From: Diphasiastrum complanatum
Lineage: Eukaryota > Streptophyta > Lycopodiopsida > Lycopodiales > Lycopodiaceae
Assembly: GCA_029204225.1 (NCBI GenBank)
Contig: CM055112.1
Location: forward strand, 23,386,392-23,450,391
Reading direction: 5' to 3'
Length of the DNA: 64,000 bases
A model generated the notes under the pieces. That model was not told the DNA's origin and ran no database searches. It worked only from the letters and a program-made list of their open reading frames with translations. The position numbers and the translations under genes are program-made. Shown piece by piece: positions 34,792 to 44,679 of the stretch (the stretch's first letter is position 1; each line of letters begins with the position of its first letter).

Positions 34792-36591
34792 TAATGACCA
34801 ATATTGGATCAACGCTTGAAGAAGGTGAGAGAAGTCAAGTAGAGCGCGTCGAACCGATACCTAAGCTCTACAATACCTATAGCTGGTAGCGAATGGACGC
34901 ACGAGAATAATTGCGGTTCGTAAGAAGTTTGTCTCGAGCGTGCTGTATCGCTATCGCATGGATGTAGAGAACTGTAAGAACTTTAAGCAAAAAACTTTCA
35001 GCGTCGTCTATCAGTATATATAGAGAAAATTTGAAATGATTGAAAACATCGTGGATTGGATGTCCGAGGTTCGAATTACGATGATGATTTCTCCAAGGCT
35101 TGTCAATCAAATCAAACTAAATATCCGTCTATCATCAAAATGATTAGTCGATATCGAATAAAACAGAATTAATTTCGTCTAAAGTATGGTCACGTCTACA
35201 ATTAAAGCTACAAAAGTATGGTCACATCTAAAATTTATTGTTGAAATTGACAATGTTAAGCTATAAATATCTGACCTTTTTTATATCCAATCATTATAAT
35301 TTCGTAAAATTTCAGCCGCCATTATTTCAACCAATAGAAAATCGATGCACATATACTGCATGTGAAAACCAGAGATTCTATTCTTGCACGCTAATCCGAT
35401 ATTGGAAAATAATTTGAATGATCAAAGCTTGATTCGATATATTCTCCTTAGCTTTGGACAGAATGGAAAGTCTACCGAATCAAGCTTTGATCATGCAAAA
35501 TACACTCCAATAATTTCGAAAATTTTCGAAAAATTTTGTTTCCTACAATAGCGATTCGACATGCGTAGTCCAAGTAAAAAATCACTGTCTTCTTTTAAGG
35601 CGCGCTGATCCGATATCCAGTATTTCACCTGATAGCTTATCAACGCGCATATACAGCATTTGAAAGCCAGATATGCTATTCTTGCGCGCTGAACTGATAT
35701 TGGACAAAATATGAATGATCAAAACTTGACTCGATAATTTTGTGTAATTTTGGACAGTATGAAGAGTTTACCGAATCACGCTTTGAGCATGCATAATGGG
35801 GTCCAATAGTTTCCAAAATTTCAAAAAAAAAATTGCTCCTACAATAGCGATTCGACGCGCGTAGTTCAAATGGAGAATAACCATCTTCCGCCAGGTGCGC
35901 TGATCCGATATCTCATACGCAGAAGAATTATATTGGAGCGCCTGATGAACAACTAATGAAAATGTTCTGAATGAACATTATCTCAAGAAAAAATCTCGTC
36001 TTTACTATGCTTAAATAGAATGAGAGATTGTAATAATTCTCCTCGTACATGTTTTTCAATGATATCCATTTATCATTTGTTTAATAATTATTCAAGGAGG
36101 CTACTGATTGAATATTTAATGTATTCCGGCACAAGTACTGATTCTAGGATCAGGCCTAATGATGATTCGTTGAATTTAGTTATAGACTACTTAATGTATT
36201 CCGGCGTAGGTACAAATTTGTCTCACTCTGATTGGTGGATAAATATAGGCTGTGTTTCTCAATTCGTTACTTGACAAATGTATGGCTGTGATCAACAGGA
36301 ATTGGCTATAAATATGGGCACCACTTGCCATATTTCGATTCCGTAATCTTTTATTCTGAACTCCCAAGTCTTTTTGTTTTCTTTCTATCTCACGATATCG
36401 AATTGACGCGCGCCTTCCCAAACATTGCATGGTCGGATTCATGCAGGCGCGCTGAATCGATATCACCCACTTCGGACGTGTTCTCGTGAAAAATTTCAAT
36501 CTCGTCCTAGCGATATCGGATCAACGCGCGCACTCTTGTTCTGTCCTCTACTGATATCATTTTGTCGCGTTGAACCGATATCAGGCTCAAT
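34792..36591. promoter_or_regulatory. divergent intergenic region packed with a ~20-nt motif
   Basis: The consensus is about CGCGYTGAWCCGATATYRG. It is seen, with variation and in both orientations, near 34795-34817, 34844-34861, 35386-35406, 35600-35619, 35631-35650, 35684-35703, 35895-35913, 36393-36414, 36446-36467, 36510-36532, 36550-36568 and 36564-36585. Copies are often paired head to head. One copy ends about 4 nt before the ATG of the minus-strand H3-like frame, and one ends about 6 nt before the ATG of the plus-strand ORF at 36592. It may be a shared promoter array or subterminal repeats of one element. Confidence 0.7.
35341..35914. repeat. ~297-bp tandem duplication within the motif region
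   Basis: Copies at about 35341-35620 and 35639-35914 share, in order, GC(A/G)CATATAC, GAAA(A/G)CCAGA, TTCTTGC(A/G)CGCT, GAATGATCAAA, CTACAATAGCGATTCGAC and GCGCTGATCCGATATC. They differ by many substitutions and short indels. Each holds motif copies at both ends. Confidence 0.85.
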
Positions 36592-36978
36592 ATGGCTAGT
36601 TCCTCAATGTCCTTAGATAACAAACTTTTTGATTTTTTCAATGCCAGTGACATTCCATATGAGAAATTAGAGTATTTTGCTAGTAATTTTTTTGCTTCCT
36701 TCGATATCGATAAGCTAGTTTATGAGAATCGTTATAATTTAATTTCTTATCTTGATTATTTTTCTCAGATTATTAGTACTCCTATTTTGGATATAGATAG
36801 TTTTTGTTTCGTTCATTTTCAGGACCTTGTGCATTCCCAACCATCCTCTAAGCATAAACACAATAGAAAGTACTCTAACTTGCATGACTATTTTAAAAGA
36901 AATATATATTGTGATATTTACAAAAGAATATGTCGCCTTATAATCAAAGGAATGGCTTTTGTCTTTTACATATCATGA
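36592..36978 (+). CDS. unknown 128-residue ORF, divergent partner of the H3-like gene
   Basis: The frame opens MASSSMSLDNKLFDFFNASD and is rich in Phe, Tyr, Asp and Ile, with a basic patch (SSKHKHNRKYSNLHDYFKR) near residue 85-100. No membrane segment, zinc knuckle or catalytic motif is visible, and I do not recognise it. Its ATG lies just after a GTCGCGTTGAACCGATATCA motif copy, as the H3-like gene's does on the other strand, so it may be the second ORF of the same element. Its end coincides with the edge of a minus-strand copia relic (about 36966), so it is probably truncated by that insertion. Confidence 0.4.
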   Translation: MASSSMSLDNKLFDFFNASDIPYEKLEYFASNFFASFDIDKLVYENRYNLISYLDYFSQIISTPILDIDSFCFVHFQDLVHSQPSSKHKHNRKYSNLHDYFKRNIYCDIYKRICRLIIKGMAFVFYIS

Positions 36979-38970
36979 AATAAGAATAAGAAGGACTCGG
37001 CCTTGTACAAAGAAGATCTTCTTGGAGAGGCATGTTGAGGATACTCCTTTTCAAACTTCAACCCCATCATAAGTTGGCTTTTCTCCATAGAATGAACTTT
37101 TGATGCAATTAGAGACACTGTGCTCTCGGCCTCTTCCAAGATTGAAAAAAGATTTTCATAAACAATAACATCTCCATGCTCAAACACATTCGAGATAGAG
37201 AGTGTCAAGGCTTTGTTGCCTTTCTTGGTGAATAAGCATCCAACCATGATCCATAAACTTGGATCTCCATCCTTCTTTCCTTCCAAGAAATCACATGCAA
37301 AGCAATAACCTTCAAGAACACTAAGGTACACAACCTTAGGCTTATAGTTGAACAAGACTCCATATAGTGCAATCCTTCCAATAGCTCTATAACTCCAAAA
37401 ATCTCTGCATGCTGGCAAATACACATACACCATAAAACTTGAAGAGACAAGACATAGCCATTGGTTACTTGTGAACCCATCAATAAGTATAAAAAAGCAA
37501 GAGGCAACTTCCTTGCTTGTTGATGAAGAAAGGTCAACATCCGAGTGTTCCAACTCCATTGGATGTTGTGTCTTGGTAGAAGACATCAAATATGGATTTA
37601 TATGTGATTTTGCCATAAAATAAGCCACTCTTGGCTTGATCTTCTTGACTATTGAAGACATAGATCTGAAATTAGAAACATGCAACCTCCTATGCCATAC
37701 TTCCTTCTTAGAAACACAAGTCATCAATGCAACATCACAATTACTTGCATTCTCATGCACATCTAACTTGAAAATGCCTCCATATCTAGATCCACTTGCT
37801 AGGATCTCATCACCTTTCTTTATGAAACAATTATTGACATTGAATTCCACTTCAAAACCATCATCAAATAACTTTCCAACACTAATTACATTCTTTGTGA
37901 GATTAGGAACATAACATTGGAAAGTGATAAACTCATAGAAGATGCAAGATTCAAGAAACAAATTCCAACTCCTTCAATTGAACATGCATCACCAACAACA
38001 GTGTATATTGATTCTTGAAGTTCTTGATAAGATTCAATAGAAATAAAAGAACTCTTGGAGCAACTCATATGAGTTGTAGCTCCACTATCAATATACCAAG
38101 ATACATCATTAAAGGGTAAAGAGGATAGACTAGACATCATGAGAGATGCTTCTCCTTCACTTGCATCTGAGTCTTCTATGGTAAAATTGGCTTGATCTTC
38201 TTGAGTCTTCTTCTTGAAGATAGAAGAATGAGTTGAATCATCTTCTACTCCTCCTTGGTCTTTGTCCTCTGCTTTGTCCTTTGATTTGTCCTTGGTGAAG
38301 GCTTGAAAAAATTTGTTCTTGCTCCTCCCTCTTGACTTGTCCTTGGCAAAGTGAGCTTTGCCACAACCACCATCCTTCCTTGAAAGTGTGTTGATCTTCA
38401 GCAGCTTGTTCTTTTTCCTGCATTCTTCAGTAATAAGAACATCATGCAGAGCCTCCATAGATGGTAACTCCTCCATGATAGCATAAGTTTTCACAAGATT
38501 TGCATATTCTTTTCTAAGTCCATTAAGGACTACTTGAACAAGTTGAATGTTCTTTAGAGTATCTCCTATGCATGCTATCTCTCTGTGAAGATCTTTAACT
38601 CTCATTACAAAACTTGAAGCACTTTTATCAACTCTTTGAAAACTAAAAAAGATCTAATTTCTAAGAGTAAGAAGTCTTGATGTGATCTTTGCTTCAAAAA
38701 AGTTCTTAAGGGTTTCCCAAGTCTGCTTGGCTAAGGTACATGAACTTATTTCTCTCAACATCTCATCAAAGATGTTTATCTTAATGATATGAAGAGCAAT
38801 TCTTGCTCTTTTCTTGAACCTTTGAGCCTCATCATAAGCTTCAGGTTCAATACAATGTCCATTACACCATAAAGAACCAACAAAGATTCTATCCTATCCT
38901 TTCAAACTGAATAGTTGGAGGTATTCAGTCTTTCACTAGCTCCTAAGAGATAACCTCCTACAGATGCCAT
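36966..38970 (-). mobile_element. degenerate Ty1-copia gag-pol
   Basis: On minus, gag starts at 38970 (MASVGGYLLGASERLNTSNY). It runs through the UBN2-type region (RIALHIIKINIFDEMLREIS; VVLNGLRKEYANLVKTYAIM), then a Lys-rich stretch, then aspartic protease WYIDSGATTHMSCSKSSF with its DSG active site kept. Next come a VPNLTKNVISVGKL block, a pre-integrase WHRRLHVSNF (Leu/His change in the metal-binding His) and integrase pieces. RT and RNase H are absent. Stops near 38907 (W to stop) and 38655 and several frameshifts make it inactive. The right half of the integrase is scrambled. Confidence 0.9.
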
Positions 38971-39901
38971 GAATGTGAAGACTTTTTGTAATTTGGACAA
39001 CAAAATGGAATTGAATTGTTGCTTCTCTTTCAATCTAGAATCTAACATGCAATGTTGATCCAACCTATTGAAATCATGCAACAGAATATGTGAGACCTTT
39101 CTCACAACAGAGAACAAATCAACTTGAATTTGGATCTAGCCTCTATCTACTGATGAAGCACTTAGAATTCTGATGTCAAATTTTTTTCACTAGTTTCAAA
39201 TGAATGAAAAACAATCAAAAAACACACATGCAACTCAAATATAACCATTTTTATGAAATGATGTGACTATGACAACAAAAACTTGTCTTATCCAATTTTA
39301 TCTTTGATTGTGTACAGAAAACTGTGAAAGATAAATCATGCATGCAATATATTCAAATCAAAAAGTGTCCACTCGGGTTTTGGGTCTCTTCCTACCCCTC
39401 TTTAAGGGCTAATAACTCCTACTAGGGTCATCATATTGAATTGAAACCAATTGCACTTGAAAGTAGAATCTTCTAGCTTTCCAACAAGCTATAATGTTAA
39501 TACCTTTGGACCTAACATAAAGGAGATAGAATGAAATGATGTATTCTGGTTTTCACAAGTGTGAAAAGTCAGAATTCCGTACAACTTGTATTCAGACCTG
39601 AAAATACTAATTCTAATCTCATTGATCCAAAAACTGCTCAATACTAGACAATAGAAAAGTGTAAACAGCTTCCTAGCTTGAATTGTCAGAAAATTCTTCA
39701 TACACCTTATGTTAGATTCAAAGCATGGTATCTGATACCATGTGAAAAATCCAGCAACTTCACACGTGTGGAGAACCACATCAAAGGTGTGAATGATCTT
39801 TACCATGCTTTATGGTGGCACACAGATCACTTGTAGAGTAATACTACAATATACCAACAGATCTGAGGCTAGAGCACAATCTAGAATGCTACAGATCAAA
39901 G
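38971..39901 (-). mobile_element. leader, primer-binding site and partial LTR of the same copia
   Basis: On plus, TATCTGATACCA (39729-39740) matches 10 of 12 bases of the copia primer-binding complement. TGTGAAAAATCC from 39741 is the LTR end. The leader between gag and this site contains an AACTCCT...GAATTGAAACCAATTGCA block like that beside the LTR at 3.7 kb. The LTR is cut at 39901 by another LTR. Confidence 0.7.
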
Positions 39902-40496
39902 TGTTATGGCCATATTCGGTTAAGGACTTGGAATAGTCCTAATATGGTAGACCGTCCCTCCAGCATTCGAGATTATTGGTCACGCCGAGATTTAATTCCA
40001 TGTTGAGGCCTGTTTGTGACTAATTACCTTGAGAGGACCTAGACACTCTAATTGAGACATATGGAATATTGCATGCCTGTGTGATGGATATAGGTAGGAG
40101 GACTATATGAAGAGATGTGATCTATTTATAGTTGACCTGCATAGGGGTTTCATGGTTTCATGCATAGGACTCTACTCTCTATATAATGCTTCTTGGTTTC
40201 CAAGGGGAGGCTCGAACCTGGGACCAAAGAAACTTTGGATGCCAAGCCAACCAACTGAGCCAACCCCGTTGGGTTACTCTCTATATAATGAGGTAGGGAT
40301 TCTCCTGTCGACATATTGGGGTTTAGGTCACCAGTTTCTCTCTTCTCCTCTAATTTCACATGGCATGGCTTAGGGGCTAGATCCAGGTTTGATCTAGGAT
40401 TGGTTGGGCGGTTTGGCTCCATAGTCTCTCCTATTGTGTTCTCCTATCCTCATCTTAGAGGCAATCCTTTAGGGTCTCTACATTTGGTATCAGAGC
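39902..40496 (+). mobile_element. Ty1-copia LTR (581 bp) and primer-binding site
   Basis: TGTTATGGCCATATTC...GGTCTCTACA (39902-40482) is followed after two bases by TGGTATCAGAGC (40485-40496). It is the same family as the solo LTR at 10137-10590 but 127 bp longer, mostly because of a SINE insertion with its target duplication. Only a short leader follows; no gag was recognised. It lies inside or against the LTR of an older minus-strand copia. Confidence 0.85.
40189..40275 (-). mobile_element. tRNA-derived SINE with 15-bp target duplication
   Basis: On minus the insert reads GGGGTTGGCTCAGTTGG, with an A box, and about 40 nt later CCAGGTTCGAGCCTCC, with a B box, as in RNA polymerase III promoters. 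It is flanked by ACTCTCTATATAATG at 40174-40188 and 40276-40290. The related LTR at 10.3 kb has a single copy of this target and no insert. The unit is short (87 bp) and lacks a clear A- or T-rich tail, so it may be truncated. Confidence 0.8.
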
Positions 40497-40499
40497 CTG

Positions 40500-40920
40500 A
40501 CTAAGATGCAGGAGGGGAGGCAAGCTCTACATCGGACTTGGAAGGTGGAAGCGCTTGGATTTGCATCTCGGATTGAAGTGCTAAATTCTCAAGAGAAGTG
40601 CGGTTATGGAATCATTAATTCTAGTTTTGAAGCAAGTTTTTTGGAATTGTTGATAGTAAGCTCTTCTATGGGTATGATTCCATTAAATATGTTAAGAATT
40701 AGTCTGAATTCATTAGTATTTCCTGATTTCTTGATGAAGCTTTCAAGTGATGTAGAAGGATCTGTTATGATAGATCTGGTTGCTTGTTTCTTGGCTATAT
40801 TATGATCGGTTAATAATTTGGAAGCATGCATAACTCTTAATGTTCTGAATCTTGTTCTTAGTTTGGTTCATACGTAGATTGAAGCAAATCAATTTATCCA
40901 GTTTGGTATGGACTGTTAAA
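40500..40920. other. copia leader and unassigned sequence
   Basis: Follows the primer-binding site at 40485-40496. A 99-codon frame at 40506-40805 has no recognisable motif. Confidence 0.35.
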
Positions 40921-40923
40921 AAC

Positions 40924-41165
40924 TAAAAACATGATTCCAGTGAATGCATGTGAGGATTAGTGTTTTCCATAATCCTCTTGTTAACCTGCATGTGCGAGAA
41001 TGTTGAGGGAAATTGCCATTGTTGTCCTAATTATTTGGGTATGAAGTGTTAAAAACATGATTCCAGTGAATGGATGTGAGGATTAGTGTTTTTCATAATC
41101 CTCTCGTTAACCTGCACGTGCAAGAATGTTGAGGGAAATTGTCGTTGTTGTCCTAGTTATTTGTT
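40924..41165. repeat. ~126-bp tandem duplication
   Basis: Two copies, with AAAAACATGATTCCAGTGAA starting at 40925 and 41051. Shared text runs through GTGAGGATTAGTGTTTT, GTTAACCTGCA and GAATGTTGAGGGAAATTG. They differ by a few substitutions, so this is fairly recent. Confidence 0.85.
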
Positions 41166-41169
41166 GAGC

Positions 41170-43060
41170 GGAGTATTTGTGTACATAGTAGAGATAAACC
41201 TATTCCCTGAGATGCTATTCCCTGCAAGACAATGTTTTACTGGTCTTAATTCATGCATGTTATGGAAAAAATGTGTTTAGTTGGTAACAGACATGGAAGC
41301 CTGTGATTGCCATTGATTAGCTGATCTGTTGACAGACAGAGTTGCTTTTGATAGGTCGGATTTCTGTTTGAAATAGCTACGAAGTTGTTGAATCCATTCT
41401 TGACATTGAATAAGCCGTAGGCTGCAGTAGATCATATGTTTGTAACTTGATGATGGCAATCAGAGGGGCGCGCCTCCCTGTCCATTCACTTGTTGAAAGT
41501 GTGATGTTCTTAGAAAGAAACTTCTAATTGAAGGGAATATACTACTGGACACATGCATGTAGTTTTGTACAAATCTAGTTGAGAAATTGACATTTGGACA
41601 AAGTAGGTAGAAGTTAGGTGCAATTTCAGCATGCAAGCTGTTAGGTGTCAAGATGGTAGAAGTTTACACTTGATTAGGTGTAGGATATGCATTGAATGCA
41701 AAGAGTACCACAAATTTTGGCTCTCCTATATATGTACATATCATTCTCACTCATCTCTAATGAAGAATCAAGCATTGGTAATGTCATAATGTCAAAATTA
41801 GATCTCATGCTATTTTGCTTATTTTGGTATTCTCTCTCTAACTCGAGATTGGTGTCTTCTTCATACATTATTTTGCTTATGTATTCTCTCTATTTGTGAG
41901 GAATTAAAATTGCTTTGAATTTTTTTTAGAAATTCTAGCTTGTCATTCAAAACGTCAAAGGGAACAATTATTTTTTATTTTTTTGGGGGCCTCATTTTTG
42001 TGGGGTTATTGATTAGACTTGGGGCAAAATCTCAGCTCCAATATAGTATGTAGTTAAGAATATGTATCATGTATGTATTTGTACACTATACATGCAGTTT
42101 CGTATGATAGGGTTTGAACTACATGTGTGTCATGGATGGTTGATAATTACTAATGTCTTTAGTCCCCATTAGTTGTGGCCATGAAAAGAATCTCCTTGTA
42201 TGGATTGACAGTGTGAAGACAATGGTTACAGTTTTGCATGAAATGGTTGATACCAGTGTTGGGTAGGTATTAAAAATTTTAATATCAGCCAGATCTTGAA
42301 CCTTAGTATTACATTTTTAAATTTTTTTCTTACCAACCTAATATCGATATAGACATGTTTATGAGTTGCTGGCTAGTATCAATGGGATTGGTATTCCAAG
42401 GGTGATACCACCTGGGTATAAATATATAAACACTCTCTTGAAGAGACTTTTTTGAAGAGCAATAGGCAATAATTAAAAGGCATGACCTTTTCCAAATGCA
42501 ATTTGCGTATATGATTTGAAAATCCAATACATTGTTGGTGCCCACCAATGTATTTGGGATATCATGACTAAATTGTGGTTCACCAAGAAAAATTTGATAC
42601 TATCTTGGCAAAATTTGTATGTTTGCTCCTAGTTTGGGCATCAATATCGAAAAAACTAGTTCTAGTTAGGTATTGACCCTGTATCATAAAGTCAACATAC
42701 CAGTTGAGTCAATTCCTTGATACGCAAGTTTGATACCAACCGGGCACCTATATGCTTGCCCAACAATAGCGTATACCCTTGACTATGAAATGTTGCATCA
42801 AGAATAAAAATGAAGCAGATTAGAATAAATGAAAGAACCCCAAATATTGTCAATTAGTATTTTACCTACTAGGGTGGCTACCTTGACATGTGGTGCTCTG
42901 TCTATAAAGCATATGATGTATCATCAAAGCTACACATCCTAGATTCTCATATGAGAATAGGGAACAAAGCAGAACTAGGTGATCTTGAAAGAGACAATTG
43001 TACCTCACTCTGATCTCATTTTATATTGGGCATTGGAAGATAAATTGTTGCTCTATCTCT
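41170..43060. other. intergenic, no gene recognised
   Basis: Short frames only. No LTR border, RNA gene or coding homology was recognised. Confidence 0.4.
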
Positions 43061-43069
43061 AGGATGTAC

Positions 43070-44419
43070 TTTGAATGATGGCATTGTGAATGATAATGAA
43101 GAAGAATCATTATCATATGAGTCATTACTTAAAACATTGAATAGAATTTCTTGTTTGAAAAAAGAGAGTACTTCAATCATCCTTATGTTGAAGTTACTAA
43201 TCATTTTTTTCATGACTTCTAATGTTTTTGAGGTTTCTACTTCTTATGATGCAATCATTAAGAGGGAGTCTTATGAAGGAAAGAGAAATGGAAGATTTGT
43301 TCTTGGGAAGATCCAAGGCATGGATCTCACATCTCTTCATCGTCTCAAAGGATTCTATGATAATTAATTGATCACTCATGATCGAGATGGCAAAAGGTTG
43401 GTTGGGGAAGACTACATGGAGCAAATCAAGAGGCAATTTTTTCCAGGCAAGAGAGATCTCATTGGTGAGCTTAGTGAGGTTTTTTATGGACTCAAGAGGG
43501 CTAGATTTATTAGATTTGATACCCATCTTCACCTACTCTACTTCATGATATATGAAAAGTTTGGAATCTATCTTTTGCTTTATGATAGTGGCATTGTTTT
43601 CACTAACCTTTTGGAAATTCGAGATCAAGCATTGATGAGATCTTGTTGGATCTAGATCATATGTTTAAGAGGGAGTATTTTCAAAAGTTCATGTCTGAAG
43701 ATATTCATATCTTTGATATCTTTGATGATCAAGAGAAAGGTAAGCAAGTGGAAGTGGTACACTTTGCTTTACTCACATGTTTTGGAGAATCTTCTTATGT
43801 AGATGATGCTATGCAAGTGGATATTGGTTATCATGTTGTAGGATCAACTAATGGATCTTGAAAACAGGTCTTATTGAATGTCTTTGATGGTCAAGTTTAA
43901 GATCAAGAGGTTAATCTCAAAGGGCTTCAACAACACAAAAGGAAAAGTGGCAATTTGGAGCTAATCAAGAGCATTAAAGGAGGGTCATTTGGCAAAGATG
44001 TTTTGGATCTGTTTTTGCAGGTATATGAAGACTCAAGTAAGGTCAAAAGAACAGTAAGGAATTTTTTTTCAAGTTTACTTTACCTCTTTAATCTCTTGTT
44101 TGAGCTATTTCATGTGGATATGTGCAAATTGTCAAGATATGGTAAAACTAGCTACATTGGTTTGCATCATTTTGATGTTGGAGTTGTACTAGCATTCTTG
44201 GATGGTTTTGATGATGGAAATGAAGATTTTGGAGGTTCATTATGTCACTCATTCATGGCCAATTCATCAAGTGTTGATGATATCTTGTGGCAAGATGGCA
44301 ATGGAGGCTCATTTTCTGGTTACTTGGCTGGCATTCTTCGCTTTGAGTACCTTGCAATCTTGGAGCTCATGATTAGTGCGCTTGCAATACTTATAGAACA
44401 TCTTCTTCTTCGACTGTAG
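43070..44419 (+). pseudogene. coding-like degenerate sequence, family unknown
   Basis: Four plus-strand frames follow each other (43071-43367, 43368-43655, 43643-43861, 43955-44419) with small gaps or overlaps, suggesting one broken gene. Words such as SEVFYGLKRAR and LFELFHVDMCKL faintly recall copia RT and integrase segments, but they occur in the wrong order and the match is weak. I do not assign a function. Confidence 0.25.
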
Positions 44420-44425
44420 ATTTGA

Positions 44426-44674
44426 TTATTGTTCTTGGCTTTGTGTTGGTTTTTTATTTAATGCGGACTGCTTAGAGATTTTCTGCTTTTGTCGTTTTGA
44501 GCCTTTGTTGACACATAGAGCATGAGATGATGAAGTCGACAAAGCGTCTTGACTTCTTCGATTATCTTCTTGCAGCAACATAGTGATAACTCTGGTAAGA
44601 GTTAAATCTGAGTGTGTCGATATGATCATCACCCAGTTCTCATATGTAGAGGGCAAGCTTGAAACAAAAAACAA
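44426..44674 (-). mobile_element. Ty1-copia gag fragment
   Basis: On minus, SSLPSTYENWVMIISTHSDL then LTRVITMLLQEDNRR matches the conserved SLPxSYxxxVxxLST...LTLxxVxxxLLxEExRR segment of copia gag. No zinc knuckle or pol follows in frame. A short isolated relic. Confidence 0.75.
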
Positions 44675-44679
44675 TGATA

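Noticed and set aside
35060-35085. GGTTCGAATT as a polymerase III B box (similar word at 46139)
   Set aside because: No A box at the right distance and no tRNA-like fold.
40189-40275. tRNA gene
   Set aside because: A and B boxes are present, but I could not fold acceptor and anticodon stems with a proper anticodon, and the unit is bounded by a 15-bp target duplication; a SINE fits better.
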